From contig JAOXRS010000200.1 in NCBI GenBank assembly GCA_025800385.1, forward strand, positions 32,837-96,836: 64,000 nucleotides of DNA, read 5' to 3'. The first letter of the stretch is position 1. Each line of letters starts with the position of its first letter. The DNA is from Candidatus Albibeggiatoa sp. nov. NOAA. GTDB taxonomy: Bacteria; Pseudomonadota; Gammaproteobacteria; Beggiatoales; Beggiatoaceae. The translations under genes and the position numbers were made by a program. The notes below the pieces were generated by a model that was not told the DNA's origin, ran no database searches, and saw nothing but the letters and a program-made list of their open reading frames with translations. This document shows, one piece after another, positions 56,030-64,000 of this stretch.

Positions 56030-57568
56030 TTATTGTTGTAAGCGTTTTATTTCATCTTTCAACGCTTGTATTTCTGATATGGTTTGCTGATACTGTATGG
56101 CAATTAATGGAGCTAAAAAATCTAAATAAATACCAGAGCTAAAAAAGTACATACTTATAAAAAGAAATATACCGATTACGACACTACCAGCAATTAGACT
56201 AATCCAAATCGTTTTATGTAAAAAAGTAAAAAGTATACTCATAATTAGAATAGTGATTATCGTCAATATAAGTTTATATCCACTATTAACAGATTTGATC
56301 TGCCCATATTGTAAAAGAGAGTAGGTTGAGTTTACGATAACAAGTGATCCTGGCATTTCACCTAAAGGAGTATGAAACATATCTTGGAATTCACTATTAC
56401 TACTACCAATAATAACCATTTGATTATTTAGATTTATAGCATTTTCATTAGTCAATAGTAGTTGTGCTGGGTAAACAGATAAAGCAATGCTCTTTCCATC
56501 TTGATATGGTAAGCGGTATCGTGGCAAGAAATTGTTTGCATCAGAATATAACGGCTGTTTCCACGGCATCGTATATAAAATGTGATTTCCATATCTGCTT
56601 ATATTATTGTCTACATAATAATTATTATCTGTGCACTGATGTGTAGACTGGGTTAACTCCTGATATGTTGTTTCATATTTATCAGTTTGAGATAGTTTAC
56701 TCACTAGAAGTTGCACTGATGGAAGTAGGGAAGGTTCATTATGAACATTGCAAATGGGTACGGATAAAAACCAACGCCTTAACACATGGTCACTACTAAT
56801 ATTATATAGGGTGGTCGCCCAAAACATGTGAGGAGAGTTATCAATCACATTATCCAAGAAACTAGAGTAAGCTCTTTGGATAGTACGTGGTGTATATAAA
56901 AATTGTTTTACTTGGCCATAAAGTTCCGCTTTTTTTTCAGAGGGTTGTTTAAAATTCTTAACAAAAATGAGTTTAGGGCAGTTTTTGTTGTTATCACATA
57001 ATTTAGGAAAGTCATTTTTTAGGTATTTTAGTAACTGTGCATCAGATGAATGTATGTTTACACCGTTTTTTTTGTCTATTGGTGTATGGCGAGAAATATC
57101 GATATTAATCACGATAAATTGCGGATTTTTTTCAGCTGCGACTTGAATAAGTGCTTTTAGTTTATCTCTGGGGGTAAAAGTTGGATATTCCCAAGCCTCA
57201 TGTGTTTTTCGATCAATATCAATAAAAGTAAAAGCATTGACTTTATTATTTTGCAGCGGTTGGATTTGCTCTTCATGAAGTTGTAGCAGCATATCCATGC
57301 CTATGTCTTCTATTTCAATAAGCGGTGGATAATTTCTAAATAAAAATAAAAATAAAATGATGGATGTAGCAATAAATAAATTTAGCGTGAATTTTTTTAC
57401 TACTCGCCACGATTTGGGTTTGCGAACAGCCCATTTTTCAAGTGCAGTACTAAAGTGGGCGTAATTGGGAACATATTTTTTTATGTAATAAAGAAACTGA
57501 TTACCAATAAATTTAAAAAAATAGCTTATCGTAATAACAACAATGAAAAGTAAGATAAATTTTAACAT
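56030..57568 (-). CDS. CHASE2-domain membrane protein without output domain
   Basis: This 512-residue protein has two N-terminal hydrophobic segments, a large outer domain of CHASE2 type (IEIEDIGMDMLLQLHEEQIQ, FTFIDIDRKTHEAWEYPTFT, VVIIGSSNSEFQD-like region, DMFHTPLGEMPGSLVIVNST), three membrane helices (ILTIITILIMSILFTFLHKT onward) and a short coiled coil (ISEIQALKDEIKRLQQ). CHASE2 usually senses an external signal for a kinase, cyclase or GGDEF domain; here none is attached. It may signal through protein contact. It lies 13 bases after the tpsA-type gene. Confidence 0.8.
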   Translation of the reverse strand: MLKFILLFIVVITISYFFKFIGNQFLYYIKKYVPNYAHFSTALEKWAVRKPKSWRVVKKFTLNLFIATSIILFLFLFRNYPPLIEIEDIGMDMLLQLHEEQIQPLQNNKVNAFTFIDIDRKTHEAWEYPTFTPRDKLKALIQVAAEKNPQFIVINIDISRHTPIDKKNGVNIHSSDAQLLKYLKNDFPKLCDNNKNCPKLIFVKNFKQPSEKKAELYGQVKQFLYTPRTIQRAYSSFLDNVIDNSPHMFWATTLYNISSDHVLRRWFLSVPICNVHNEPSLLPSVQLLVSKLSQTDKYETTYQELTQSTHQCTDNNYYVDNNISRYGNHILYTMPWKQPLYSDANNFLPRYRLPYQDGKSIALSVYPAQLLLTNENAINLNNQMVIIGSSNSEFQDMFHTPLGEMPGSLVIVNSTYSLLQYGQIKSVNSGYKLILTIITILIMSILFTFLHKTIWISLIAGSVVIGIFLFISMYFFSSGIYLDFLAPLIAIQYQQTISEIQALKDEIKRLQQ

Positions 57569-57581
57569 AAATATTTTCAGG

Positions 57582-60377
57582 TTAAAAAGGAGACAATTGT
57601 AACGAGGGAACGTCTTGGTTAATGGTTATGAGACTGCTTAAATCTTCTTGCGATATGTTGCCACAACGCCCTCTTAATAAATCGTCAGCGTTAAGTAATG
57701 TATTTGGTAGAGCTAACAATTCTCGTTCTACATCTTCTGTAACCGTTGGTACTCGAATTTCTCCAAAATTTTCTGCTAAATTCGAAGATGCATCTAATAC
57801 GTTGATTGCGTTTATATTAGGTTGATTTAGAGAGATAGATTGTTTGGATGCTAAAAGTTGCTGTGCATTGATTGTAATATTACCACCTTTACCTGTACCT
57901 GCTTTTGTCACAATAGTACCATTATCTAAGATGGTAAATTGGGGTGTATTAATTGAGATATTGCCACCATCTCCACTACCACCTTTCACGTCGGTTGTAA
58001 TTTGTCCTTGTCTTAAATGTAAAATATTTGGCGTTGTGATTGTAATACTGCCGCCACTAGAATTTTGAGTCGATGTATTAATGAAGGCATTATATGTGAT
58101 ATGAAGTTGATTGGCTGATACTACAATAGATCCTGCATCGCCTGCATTTTGTTCGCTAAATTCAGAATAGGCGACAATACTGCTTTCTCGTAAAGGTATA
58201 TTATTAGGGAAATCTGATAAAAATGCTTTTTGACTGCTGCGCGGTTCTTGGTCTATAGGGATATTATTCGATGTTCCAGAGATTTTTAAGTTATCTTTGA
58301 TATCAATGTGAATTTGTCCGCCTTGGGTTGTACCTGCTGTACTGCTAGAAATAAATGCGCCATTCTCTATTGTTAGCGATTTTGCTGATAACGAAATTTC
58401 CCCAGCTTGACCTGCATTTTTACCTTTTGAACGTACTGAGATTGTTGATCCAAGCCCATCTTCATTTTCACCATAGGGGTTAACCCCAGACAATATGATT
58501 GAGTCTTGAGCATTAATAATAATATCACCACCATGACTACTAATAATGTCTGCATCTTCAGGAGCTATTGTGCTAGAAGCTATAATACCGCCATTTTTTA
58601 AAATGAGATTTTTTGCGTTGATTGTAACAATGCCACCATTGCCTCCTATATTTTTTCCATCGTCTCCTGCTTTAGGGTTTGAGTTTGCTCCGACATAGCT
58701 TGCCCATCCACTACGTGCGTTTGCCCCTTTAATAGTGGCAGTATCTGTGACATTGATAAAAATATCGCCTGCATCGCCTTGTCCATAGGCAGCGGTTGTC
58801 ATATAAGCACCATCAGATAGTGTAAGTTCTTTTGCTTCAATAATAATATTTGCCGCTTCACCACCATTGCTTACACGGCTTGAGCTTGCCCAGATGGAGC
58901 TACCATAACTGCTTTTTTCATGTAACTTTTCAAACTTGATCGCTTCTTGTGCTTTTAATGTGATGATACTTCCATCTCCTTTTCCATAAGTTGTTGCACT
59001 GATTGAAGCACCTTCTGAGAAGTAAATATTCTTTGCAGTGAATAGCAAGTTTCCACCATGGCCTGCACCTTCTTCTTTGCTATGGGTTTGAATATAAACT
59101 TGGTTGCCAGAAGCTAAGTTACTGCCGCCTGTAAATTCAATATTTTGTTTTGCTTCTAAAGTAATATTTCCACCAGTACCGCCACCGCGCGTTGCAGCAT
59201 AGATTTCACTGGCTTTGTCGAAATAGATATTTTCTGCTTGGATGAGTAAGTTGCCTGCGTTACCGCTATTCAGTTTTTTTGATAGTGATTCAACATAAAT
59301 TCGATTGCCACCGGGGGCTTTGCTAATCCATAAGCTGCTTGTACCCGTTGCATGTAGTTGGTCAGCTTTAATGTGAATATCACTGCCTTCACCTGTGGAA
59401 TAAGTTGAGGCGATAATACGTCCACCATCTTTTAGGGTGATTTGTTTGCCTTGTATATCAATGAGTCCGCCTTGTGTATCGTTATAGACTCTTGATTCAA
59501 CAAAGCTTTCTTTGATTTCAATATTTTCAGCGTTGATATAGATATTGCCCGCTGGCGAATTTTCATTACCTGTTGTTGATATTTGGGCATTTGCAATTGT
59601 AATATTGCCTTGTTGCCCTTGTGGTTTAATTCCTGATTCTGTTAAGGAAATCGTACCTTGTTGTGCAATACTGGCGAGGTTGATACGTCCTGAGGTTGCG
59701 AGTAGTTGGCTGTGAAAACTAACATCAGGAACACCGCCATAAGGCGCATCAGGGTCTTCGCTATGAATGGTTGGGCTGCTGCCTGCATTGATGTTGATAT
59801 TGCCACCAATCAGGGAGATTGTTTTTGTATCAGGTACAGAGAATTTTGTATTTAATGTGGAAATGGATGCAGGTGCATCAGTTAAGAAGCCAAAAGAGGT
59901 AACGGGTGCAACTGAGAGTAAGGATTGTTCGGGGTTGCGAGCATTAAATTGTCCGCCGTCTGCAAAGTTAAGTGTATCAGCAGTTGAGGCGTAAAAGCTG
60001 CCATTGATGTCTAGTTTTGCGTTTGCGCCAAAATTAATGCCGTAAGGGTTTAGAAAGTAAAAATTAGCTTGGTTATTAACTTGGATTGTGCCATCAATTG
60101 TTGATGCTTCGCTTGTGACGCGGGTAATGACGTTTTGGATTGAGAGGGTGGTTTGAAATTGGGCAGTTTGGTTTTGCTCGAGGTTAAAGCGTTCAAAGCT
60201 ATGAAACAGGTTTGTGCCATTGATTTGGCCGTTGGTATCAGAGATAAGGTAGAGGTTGTCTTGTGGCAACATTTCAACATAGCCTCCCAATGTGCCATCG
60301 TGAATGATAGATGGTTCATCTTCTGCCCATGTTGTGAGGCTGAGGCATAAAAGTAGGATGTAAGCCATTTTAGTCAT
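57582..60377 (-). CDS. Two-partner secretion exoprotein (TpsA, haemagglutinin-type)
   Basis: This 931-residue protein has a signal peptide (MAYILLLCLSLTTWAEDEPS), the TPS domain (SFERFNLEQNQTAQFQTTLS, FYFLNPYGINFGANAKLDIN, FYASTADTLNF) and a long beta-helix of repeats such as GDAGDIFINVTDTATI and GKGGNITINAQQL. The end is RGRCGNISQEDLSSLITINQ. Such proteins cross the outer membrane through a TpsB pore and coat the cell or act as adhesins. No tpsB gene is adjacent. It overlaps no neighbour and sits 56 bases after the NAGPA gene. Confidence 0.88.
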   Translation of the reverse strand: MTKMAYILLLCLSLTTWAEDEPSIIHDGTLGGYVEMLPQDNLYLISDTNGQINGTNLFHSFERFNLEQNQTAQFQTTLSIQNVITRVTSEASTIDGTIQVNNQANFYFLNPYGINFGANAKLDINGSFYASTADTLNFADGGQFNARNPEQSLLSVAPVTSFGFLTDAPASISTLNTKFSVPDTKTISLIGGNININAGSSPTIHSEDPDAPYGGVPDVSFHSQLLATSGRINLASIAQQGTISLTESGIKPQGQQGNITIANAQISTTGNENSPAGNIYINAENIEIKESFVESRVYNDTQGGLIDIQGKQITLKDGGRIIASTYSTGEGSDIHIKADQLHATGTSSLWISKAPGGNRIYVESLSKKLNSGNAGNLLIQAENIYFDKASEIYAATRGGGTGGNITLEAKQNIEFTGGSNLASGNQVYIQTHSKEEGAGHGGNLLFTAKNIYFSEGASISATTYGKGDGSIITLKAQEAIKFEKLHEKSSYGSSIWASSSRVSNGGEAANIIIEAKELTLSDGAYMTTAAYGQGDAGDIFINVTDTATIKGANARSGWASYVGANSNPKAGDDGKNIGGNGGIVTINAKNLILKNGGIIASSTIAPEDADIISSHGGDIIINAQDSIILSGVNPYGENEDGLGSTISVRSKGKNAGQAGEISLSAKSLTIENGAFISSSTAGTTQGGQIHIDIKDNLKISGTSNNIPIDQEPRSSQKAFLSDFPNNIPLRESSIVAYSEFSEQNAGDAGSIVVSANQLHITYNAFINTSTQNSSGGSITITTPNILHLRQGQITTDVKGGSGDGGNISINTPQFTILDNGTIVTKAGTGKGGNITINAQQLLASKQSISLNQPNINAINVLDASSNLAENFGEIRVPTVTEDVERELLALPNTLLNADDLLRGRCGNISQEDLSSLITINQDVPSLQLSPF

Positions 60378-60433
60378 TTTGACAACCTCGTTTGGTACTG
60401 CGTATCTTCAACAGTACCAAAGTTTGTTAGCAA

Positions 60434-63400
60434 TTAATAGCCTGGGACACAAAACCCATATTTTTTGATGATTCTATCTGCAAGAACTGCAAGCTCAGCA
60501 CGAGTGATATTGCCTTTATAGCGACCATCATCTTGCTGCTTGATAGTTGATAATAGCTCTGTTCGATTGGTAATGTCATGAAAGCAACTTAGAACATCAT
60601 TTTGGCAACTAGGAGAATAACGATAGAAAATATCTGCCATGTATTCAAATGCTGTTTTTTCATCCACTGCTGTAAGCATGTTATCAGAGAATTGGATGTC
60701 TAACCCAGCATTGTGTGCCGCTTTCATGATACCGTCATACCAAGGTGTTTTGTTGTTATCGATGGTTTCTTTTGCAGAATTATAGTCACGTACTAACAAC
60801 ATAACCTTAAGTACTTCAATATGATTTGCAGAGTGTTGAGGTCTAAACCTCTGGTCAGTTGCTTCCGCAGGACTTTTGAATATATCAGCTCGACAAAGTG
60901 ATTGTATTGCAGTACGAAATTCTGTATTTAGACCACTAGGACTTGCAACATCTGAATATTGGCATTCGCTTTGAGTTCTTACAGGATCAGCTTCACAAAT
61001 TAGCGTAGGCGGTGTAACAGGTTCTGGCTCTTCTATTGCTGGTTCTGGCTCTGGCTCTTCGATAGGTTCTGGTTCTACAGTTTTTCTCGGTACTAAACCA
61101 ATGGCAGTTGCAATATATCGTTCTCCACTACCAGCAGAAAATGCAACTCCTCCACTTCCTTCACCTTTAACATAAAGTTGAGATGAACCACCACTATCTA
61201 ACGTTATAGCATCTTGCATTCCAAACCCTAAACCAAGGATAGAGCATATTTCTCTATATTTAGCTTTGCCAATCCAATAGTCTCCTTTTGTAAAAGTAGC
61301 TAGGATAATACTATCGTTAGAATGGGCAAGTATGCTGAATCCATCTTTTGAGTTACCAATACCTGTTAACGTTTCCTGAACATACTTGCACGTTATATGT
61401 GAAGGGTTGAGAGAAGATGATAAAGGGCTTTCTGATGAACCAAGTGCCCACTTAAAATGAGGATAATGAGTTGTGTCTGTAGTTGAAGTATTAAACTCTG
61501 GGTTCTCGTTAAGGCGTTTACTTAGTGTATAAACTGTTTCTCCATTTTCAGCTATATCTCCTTCATCGTACTTTCTAACTCTGTACCTTGGAGTTGCATC
61601 GAAGTAGTCAACTTTGAAAGCCTTTTCGAAACTATCTAAAAAAGAATTAGCCCCATTTTGTAATTTATTACCAGTTTTCATTTCTATTTTATTGTTTTTC
61701 AAACCGAAGTAAGTGATAGCTTCATCTATGTCCGCCACTACTTTTGTAGAGTCTCCATCCTTAATGATGTGTTCCTTTTCGAGTAAAGAAATAAGCTCTC
61801 CATCCATCACTAAAGTTTGTGATGAATATAAACCTGGAGTGTCAGTTTCATATATGCCTTCATCATTTAATATATTATATTGAAAGACCTCCCAGCTTCC
61901 TTTATCAAGCTTAGGATGACTAAAGAAGCTTGCATTAATTGCTATTAAGGCGTTATTAGCTTTTGCTAAGTCTTGTACTTTTTGCCCAATAAATGTACCT
62001 TGTCCATCATCTTCACCTAAAATAGCCAGTTCATAGTGCTTCCCTATTTCTTTTTTAAACTTAACTATATTGGATGCTATCCATAATCCTACTTTTGAGT
62101 CGCCAGTATTACATTCTCCACTAGAAGGCATTTTGTAATGTATACTCTCACTTTCTGTTGTTTTTAGACATGCATCAACAGGAGGCTGTTTACATTCAAA
62201 ATAGTGAATATTATTACTATTCTTATTACTAATATCTGAGCAACTACCTTTTATGATAGAAACGTCTGAAAAGTGTGATATTTGTCCTTTTAATAAGTCA
62301 TTAGTTTTATCAACTTCCGTTTCAATTGACACTCCATCATGAGCAATCGTTAACTCTGTTTCAGGAAAACCATGCAAAGCCTCTGGATTATATTTTAACT
62401 CAACTGATACAGGTTCTAAAAATATCGTACCATCAGGCCCTAAATTATAAAGTGAACCCAATCCCTGTTTTTCCACAATCAGCCCCGTACTCTCATCAAG
62501 TTCCTCAATAAAAAGCGAAACTTCCTGCACCGTCAAAATCATATCTTTCTCAACAGCATTTGGCGGTACATTTAACACAAATCTATCTGCAATACGCAAC
62601 TCACCACCTTCGGTAACCGTCACTTTGCCGCTCACAACACCCTCTTGACAAGGCGACCATGCAACCCCCTCAACATCATAATAAGGCGCAGTATTCACAC
62701 TCAACTCTGCCTCAATACGACCTGTTTCAGGATGCAAACCCAACAAATCCAAATGTGCAGAAGCTTGAGAATCTACTCGATGCAAACCCACTAACAACAA
62801 ACCATCAGGCAACATCTCCAACATCTCAACCTTCTGACCTGCTGCCAACGTCGTAACCTCACTCACTTCTTCAGTTTCAGCCTCATACACCAAAACCTGA
62901 TTACCAACACCTAAATAAATAAATTCACCCGTATTATCCCAACTCATATCCTCAACTGCTAAACCATCGGCCAAACCCGCACAACTACCCGACGCATAAA
63001 CCAAATCAGACTCACCCGTTTTCTCATCAATGCGTAACAAACCACAATGCTCAGCCCAACCCCACAAAGAACCATCAGAATGATAAGACAATGCAGACAC
63101 TTCTCGACCAATCACAGACTGACCTTGAACCATAAAATCAATGCCACCAATAGATGTAATTCCACCTGTTTGCTTATCCACAGCATACAAATGTCCAGCA
63201 GGCTGCTCAATCGTATCATTACCAGAAGACGCATATAACACCTGAGTTTCAGGATGAATATCCAGACCTTCTATATCATAACCATCATAAGACTGCCCTA
63301 ATGACTTAATGTTAAACTGATCATAAGGATTAATAGTAAAAAACTGACTGTCACTTACACCCTCATCATGCACAGCATAAACAAGATCATTACACTCTTG

Positions 63401-63469
63401 TGCGTGACTAAATAGCGGTACCAGCAACACCGCAGTGCATATTGCTCGCAAACTCGGTCGAATACACAT
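60434..63469 (-). CDS. Exported NAGPA/phosphodiester glycosidase protein with SLH-like end
   Basis: This 1011-residue protein has a signal peptide (AICTAVLLVPLFSHAQ), a beta-propeller-like region (LVYAVHDEGVSD, then repeated VLYASSGND and SWDNTGEFIYLG, to about 270) and a ZU5-like domain (GELRIADRFVLNVPPNAVEK). The phosphodiester glycosidase domain follows (about 470-795; LIAINASFFSHP, DAITLDSGGSSQLYV). Then come a Pro/Glu linker and SLH-like repeats (HIEVLKVMLLVRDYNSAKET, ITRAELAVLADRIIKKYGF). NAGPA-type enzymes remove phosphodiester-linked sugars, so polysaccharide or cell-wall processing is likely. It heads the minus-strand group; GGAGG precedes the ATG. Confidence 0.75.
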   Translation of the reverse strand: MCIRPSLRAICTAVLLVPLFSHAQECNDLVYAVHDEGVSDSQFFTINPYDQFNIKSLGQSYDGYDIEGLDIHPETQVLYASSGNDTIEQPAGHLYAVDKQTGGITSIGGIDFMVQGQSVIGREVSALSYHSDGSLWGWAEHCGLLRIDEKTGESDLVYASGSCAGLADGLAVEDMSWDNTGEFIYLGVGNQVLVYEAETEEVSEVTTLAAGQKVEMLEMLPDGLLLVGLHRVDSQASAHLDLLGLHPETGRIEAELSVNTAPYYDVEGVAWSPCQEGVVSGKVTVTEGGELRIADRFVLNVPPNAVEKDMILTVQEVSLFIEELDESTGLIVEKQGLGSLYNLGPDGTIFLEPVSVELKYNPEALHGFPETELTIAHDGVSIETEVDKTNDLLKGQISHFSDVSIIKGSCSDISNKNSNNIHYFECKQPPVDACLKTTESESIHYKMPSSGECNTGDSKVGLWIASNIVKFKKEIGKHYELAILGEDDGQGTFIGQKVQDLAKANNALIAINASFFSHPKLDKGSWEVFQYNILNDEGIYETDTPGLYSSQTLVMDGELISLLEKEHIIKDGDSTKVVADIDEAITYFGLKNNKIEMKTGNKLQNGANSFLDSFEKAFKVDYFDATPRYRVRKYDEGDIAENGETVYTLSKRLNENPEFNTSTTDTTHYPHFKWALGSSESPLSSSLNPSHITCKYVQETLTGIGNSKDGFSILAHSNDSIILATFTKGDYWIGKAKYREICSILGLGFGMQDAITLDSGGSSQLYVKGEGSGGVAFSAGSGERYIATAIGLVPRKTVEPEPIEEPEPEPAIEEPEPVTPPTLICEADPVRTQSECQYSDVASPSGLNTEFRTAIQSLCRADIFKSPAEATDQRFRPQHSANHIEVLKVMLLVRDYNSAKETIDNNKTPWYDGIMKAAHNAGLDIQFSDNMLTAVDEKTAFEYMADIFYRYSPSCQNDVLSCFHDITNRTELLSTIKQQDDGRYKGNITRAELAVLADRIIKKYGFCVPGY

Positions 63470-63847
63470 AACGTTTAAACCTCCACCCGAAATGTAAAAA
63501 CATCAAAAAATAAATACTTTTCAAATCAAAAAAAATATTTTAAACGATATAAAAATTAAATGGTTAAATTTTGATAGACAATGTTGCTAAAAGCCAAATT
63601 TACTAAGCTAATGCCAATGTTTAAAGTGGATATTAACTTAATTTGTAAAAATAGGATTTTCATTGGTATCAATTTTAAGACTGACACTCCCAGCTTTTTT
63701 TGAAATTTTAATTCAAATAATTTACTTTTAGCTCACTAATAAATATGCTTAAATGAGTATGATTTTCTGACGAAATAAATGACATACATTGCTATTACTC
63801 ATTATGTTATTAAAATGACATGGCTTTATGATCTTTGCTAGAGGTTA
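63470..63847. other. AT-rich region between the island group and the hemD copy
   Basis: This 378-base stretch has no gene I can support and no clear tRNA or integrase remnant. It should contain the promoter for the minus-strand group. It ends exactly where the second hemD-derived segment begins, so the junction lies here. Confidence 0.6.
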
Positions 63848-64000
63848 AGAGTTTGCAAAATTTATTTTCTATGCTAAAAGGACAGCAATGGTTAACAACA
63901 ACACCGCTTGTCGCAATGAGCCAAAGAGTCACAGATTTAGCTCATCAATATACTAAACAGATGGTTTATACTGCACCTGTTGCTAGTGACGAGGGGTTGC
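63848..64000 (+). pseudogene. Second copy of the hemD 3' region (runs off the window)
   Basis: The last 153 bases of the window repeat 52210-52362 with two mismatches and no gap, in the same orientation. The frame of hemD is preserved (SLQNLFSMLKGQQWLTTTPL, with one E to G change). There is no hemD start or N-terminal part before it. The copy probably continues past the window edge to the hemD stop and then to the original downstream gene. Confidence 0.85.

Noticed and set aside
52363..63847. Integrase, transposase or tRNA attachment site in the hemD-bounded block
   Set aside because: No recombinase motif, IS end or tRNA was seen; the repeats alone mark the boundaries.

Overview
The window looks like the chromosome of a filamentous, sulfur-oxidising gammaproteobacterium of the Beggiatoa/Thiotrichales kind. 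This is inference. It rests on AT-rich DNA, a cytoplasmic sulfite dehydrogenase (soeABC), assimilatory sulfur genes under a CysB-type regulator, a nitrogenase cofactor gene (nifE), gammaproteobacterial housekeeping genes (gyrB, ftsY, mrdA, trpDC-folK, hemCD), and a set of proteins often seen in cyanobacteria and large sulfur bacteria (CHAT protease, CHASE2 protein, haemagglutinin-type TpsA, TPR glycosyltransferases).

Layout. 1-4.0 kb: a minus-strand sulfur assimilation group (cysH, TSUP permease, siroheme nitrite/sulfite reductase cut by the window edge) divergent from cysB, with repeated putative operators between. 4.0-7.8 kb: a frameshifted Sel1/LRR gene and gyrB. 8.0-17 kb: an orphan antitoxin-like protein, ubiK, a type II secretion fragment (gspE, gspM-like) and three large glycosyltransferases. 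17-25 kb: a TAXI binding protein, a repeat-rich lipoprotein, ftsY with duplicated acidic linkers, mrdA and an O-antigen ligase. 25-30 kb: acuI-like reductase, amino-acid racemase, trpD-trpC-folK. 30-33.6 kb: a receiver protein with two class III cyclase domains, opposite a row of single-domain receivers, one degenerate and one reduced to a remnant. 33.6-38.2 kb: nifE-ferredoxin-nifZ followed by two toxin-antitoxin pairs and debris of a third. 38.3-43.3 kb: soeA, soeB, soeC. 43.3-50.5 kb: PspA with a DUF2170 partner, then a four-gene unit with a B12-binding sensor of the CarH photoreceptor type, a soluble histidine kinase and a hybrid kinase. 50.7-52.4 kb: hemC-hemD. 52.4-63.8 kb: a block with an exported CHAT protease facing four exported or membrane proteins (FecR-like, CHASE2, TpsA, NAGPA/SLH). 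63.85-64.0 kb: a second copy of the 3' part of hemD.

The two strongest leads are these. First, the roughly 11.5-kb block downstream of hemD is bounded by direct repeats of the hemD 3' end (151 of 153 bases identical), which marks it as inserted or duplicated DNA carrying a cell-surface/CHAT-protease module. Second, the operon at 44.8-49.4 kb appears to be a B12-based, probably light-responsive, phosphorelay without a DNA-binding domain on the sensor. Smaller leads are paired inverted repeats upstream of soeA, repeated motifs between cysH and cysB, a folded intergenic element present at 1 kb and 41.4 kb, and a tandem cyclase whose first domain lacks the catalytic Asn.
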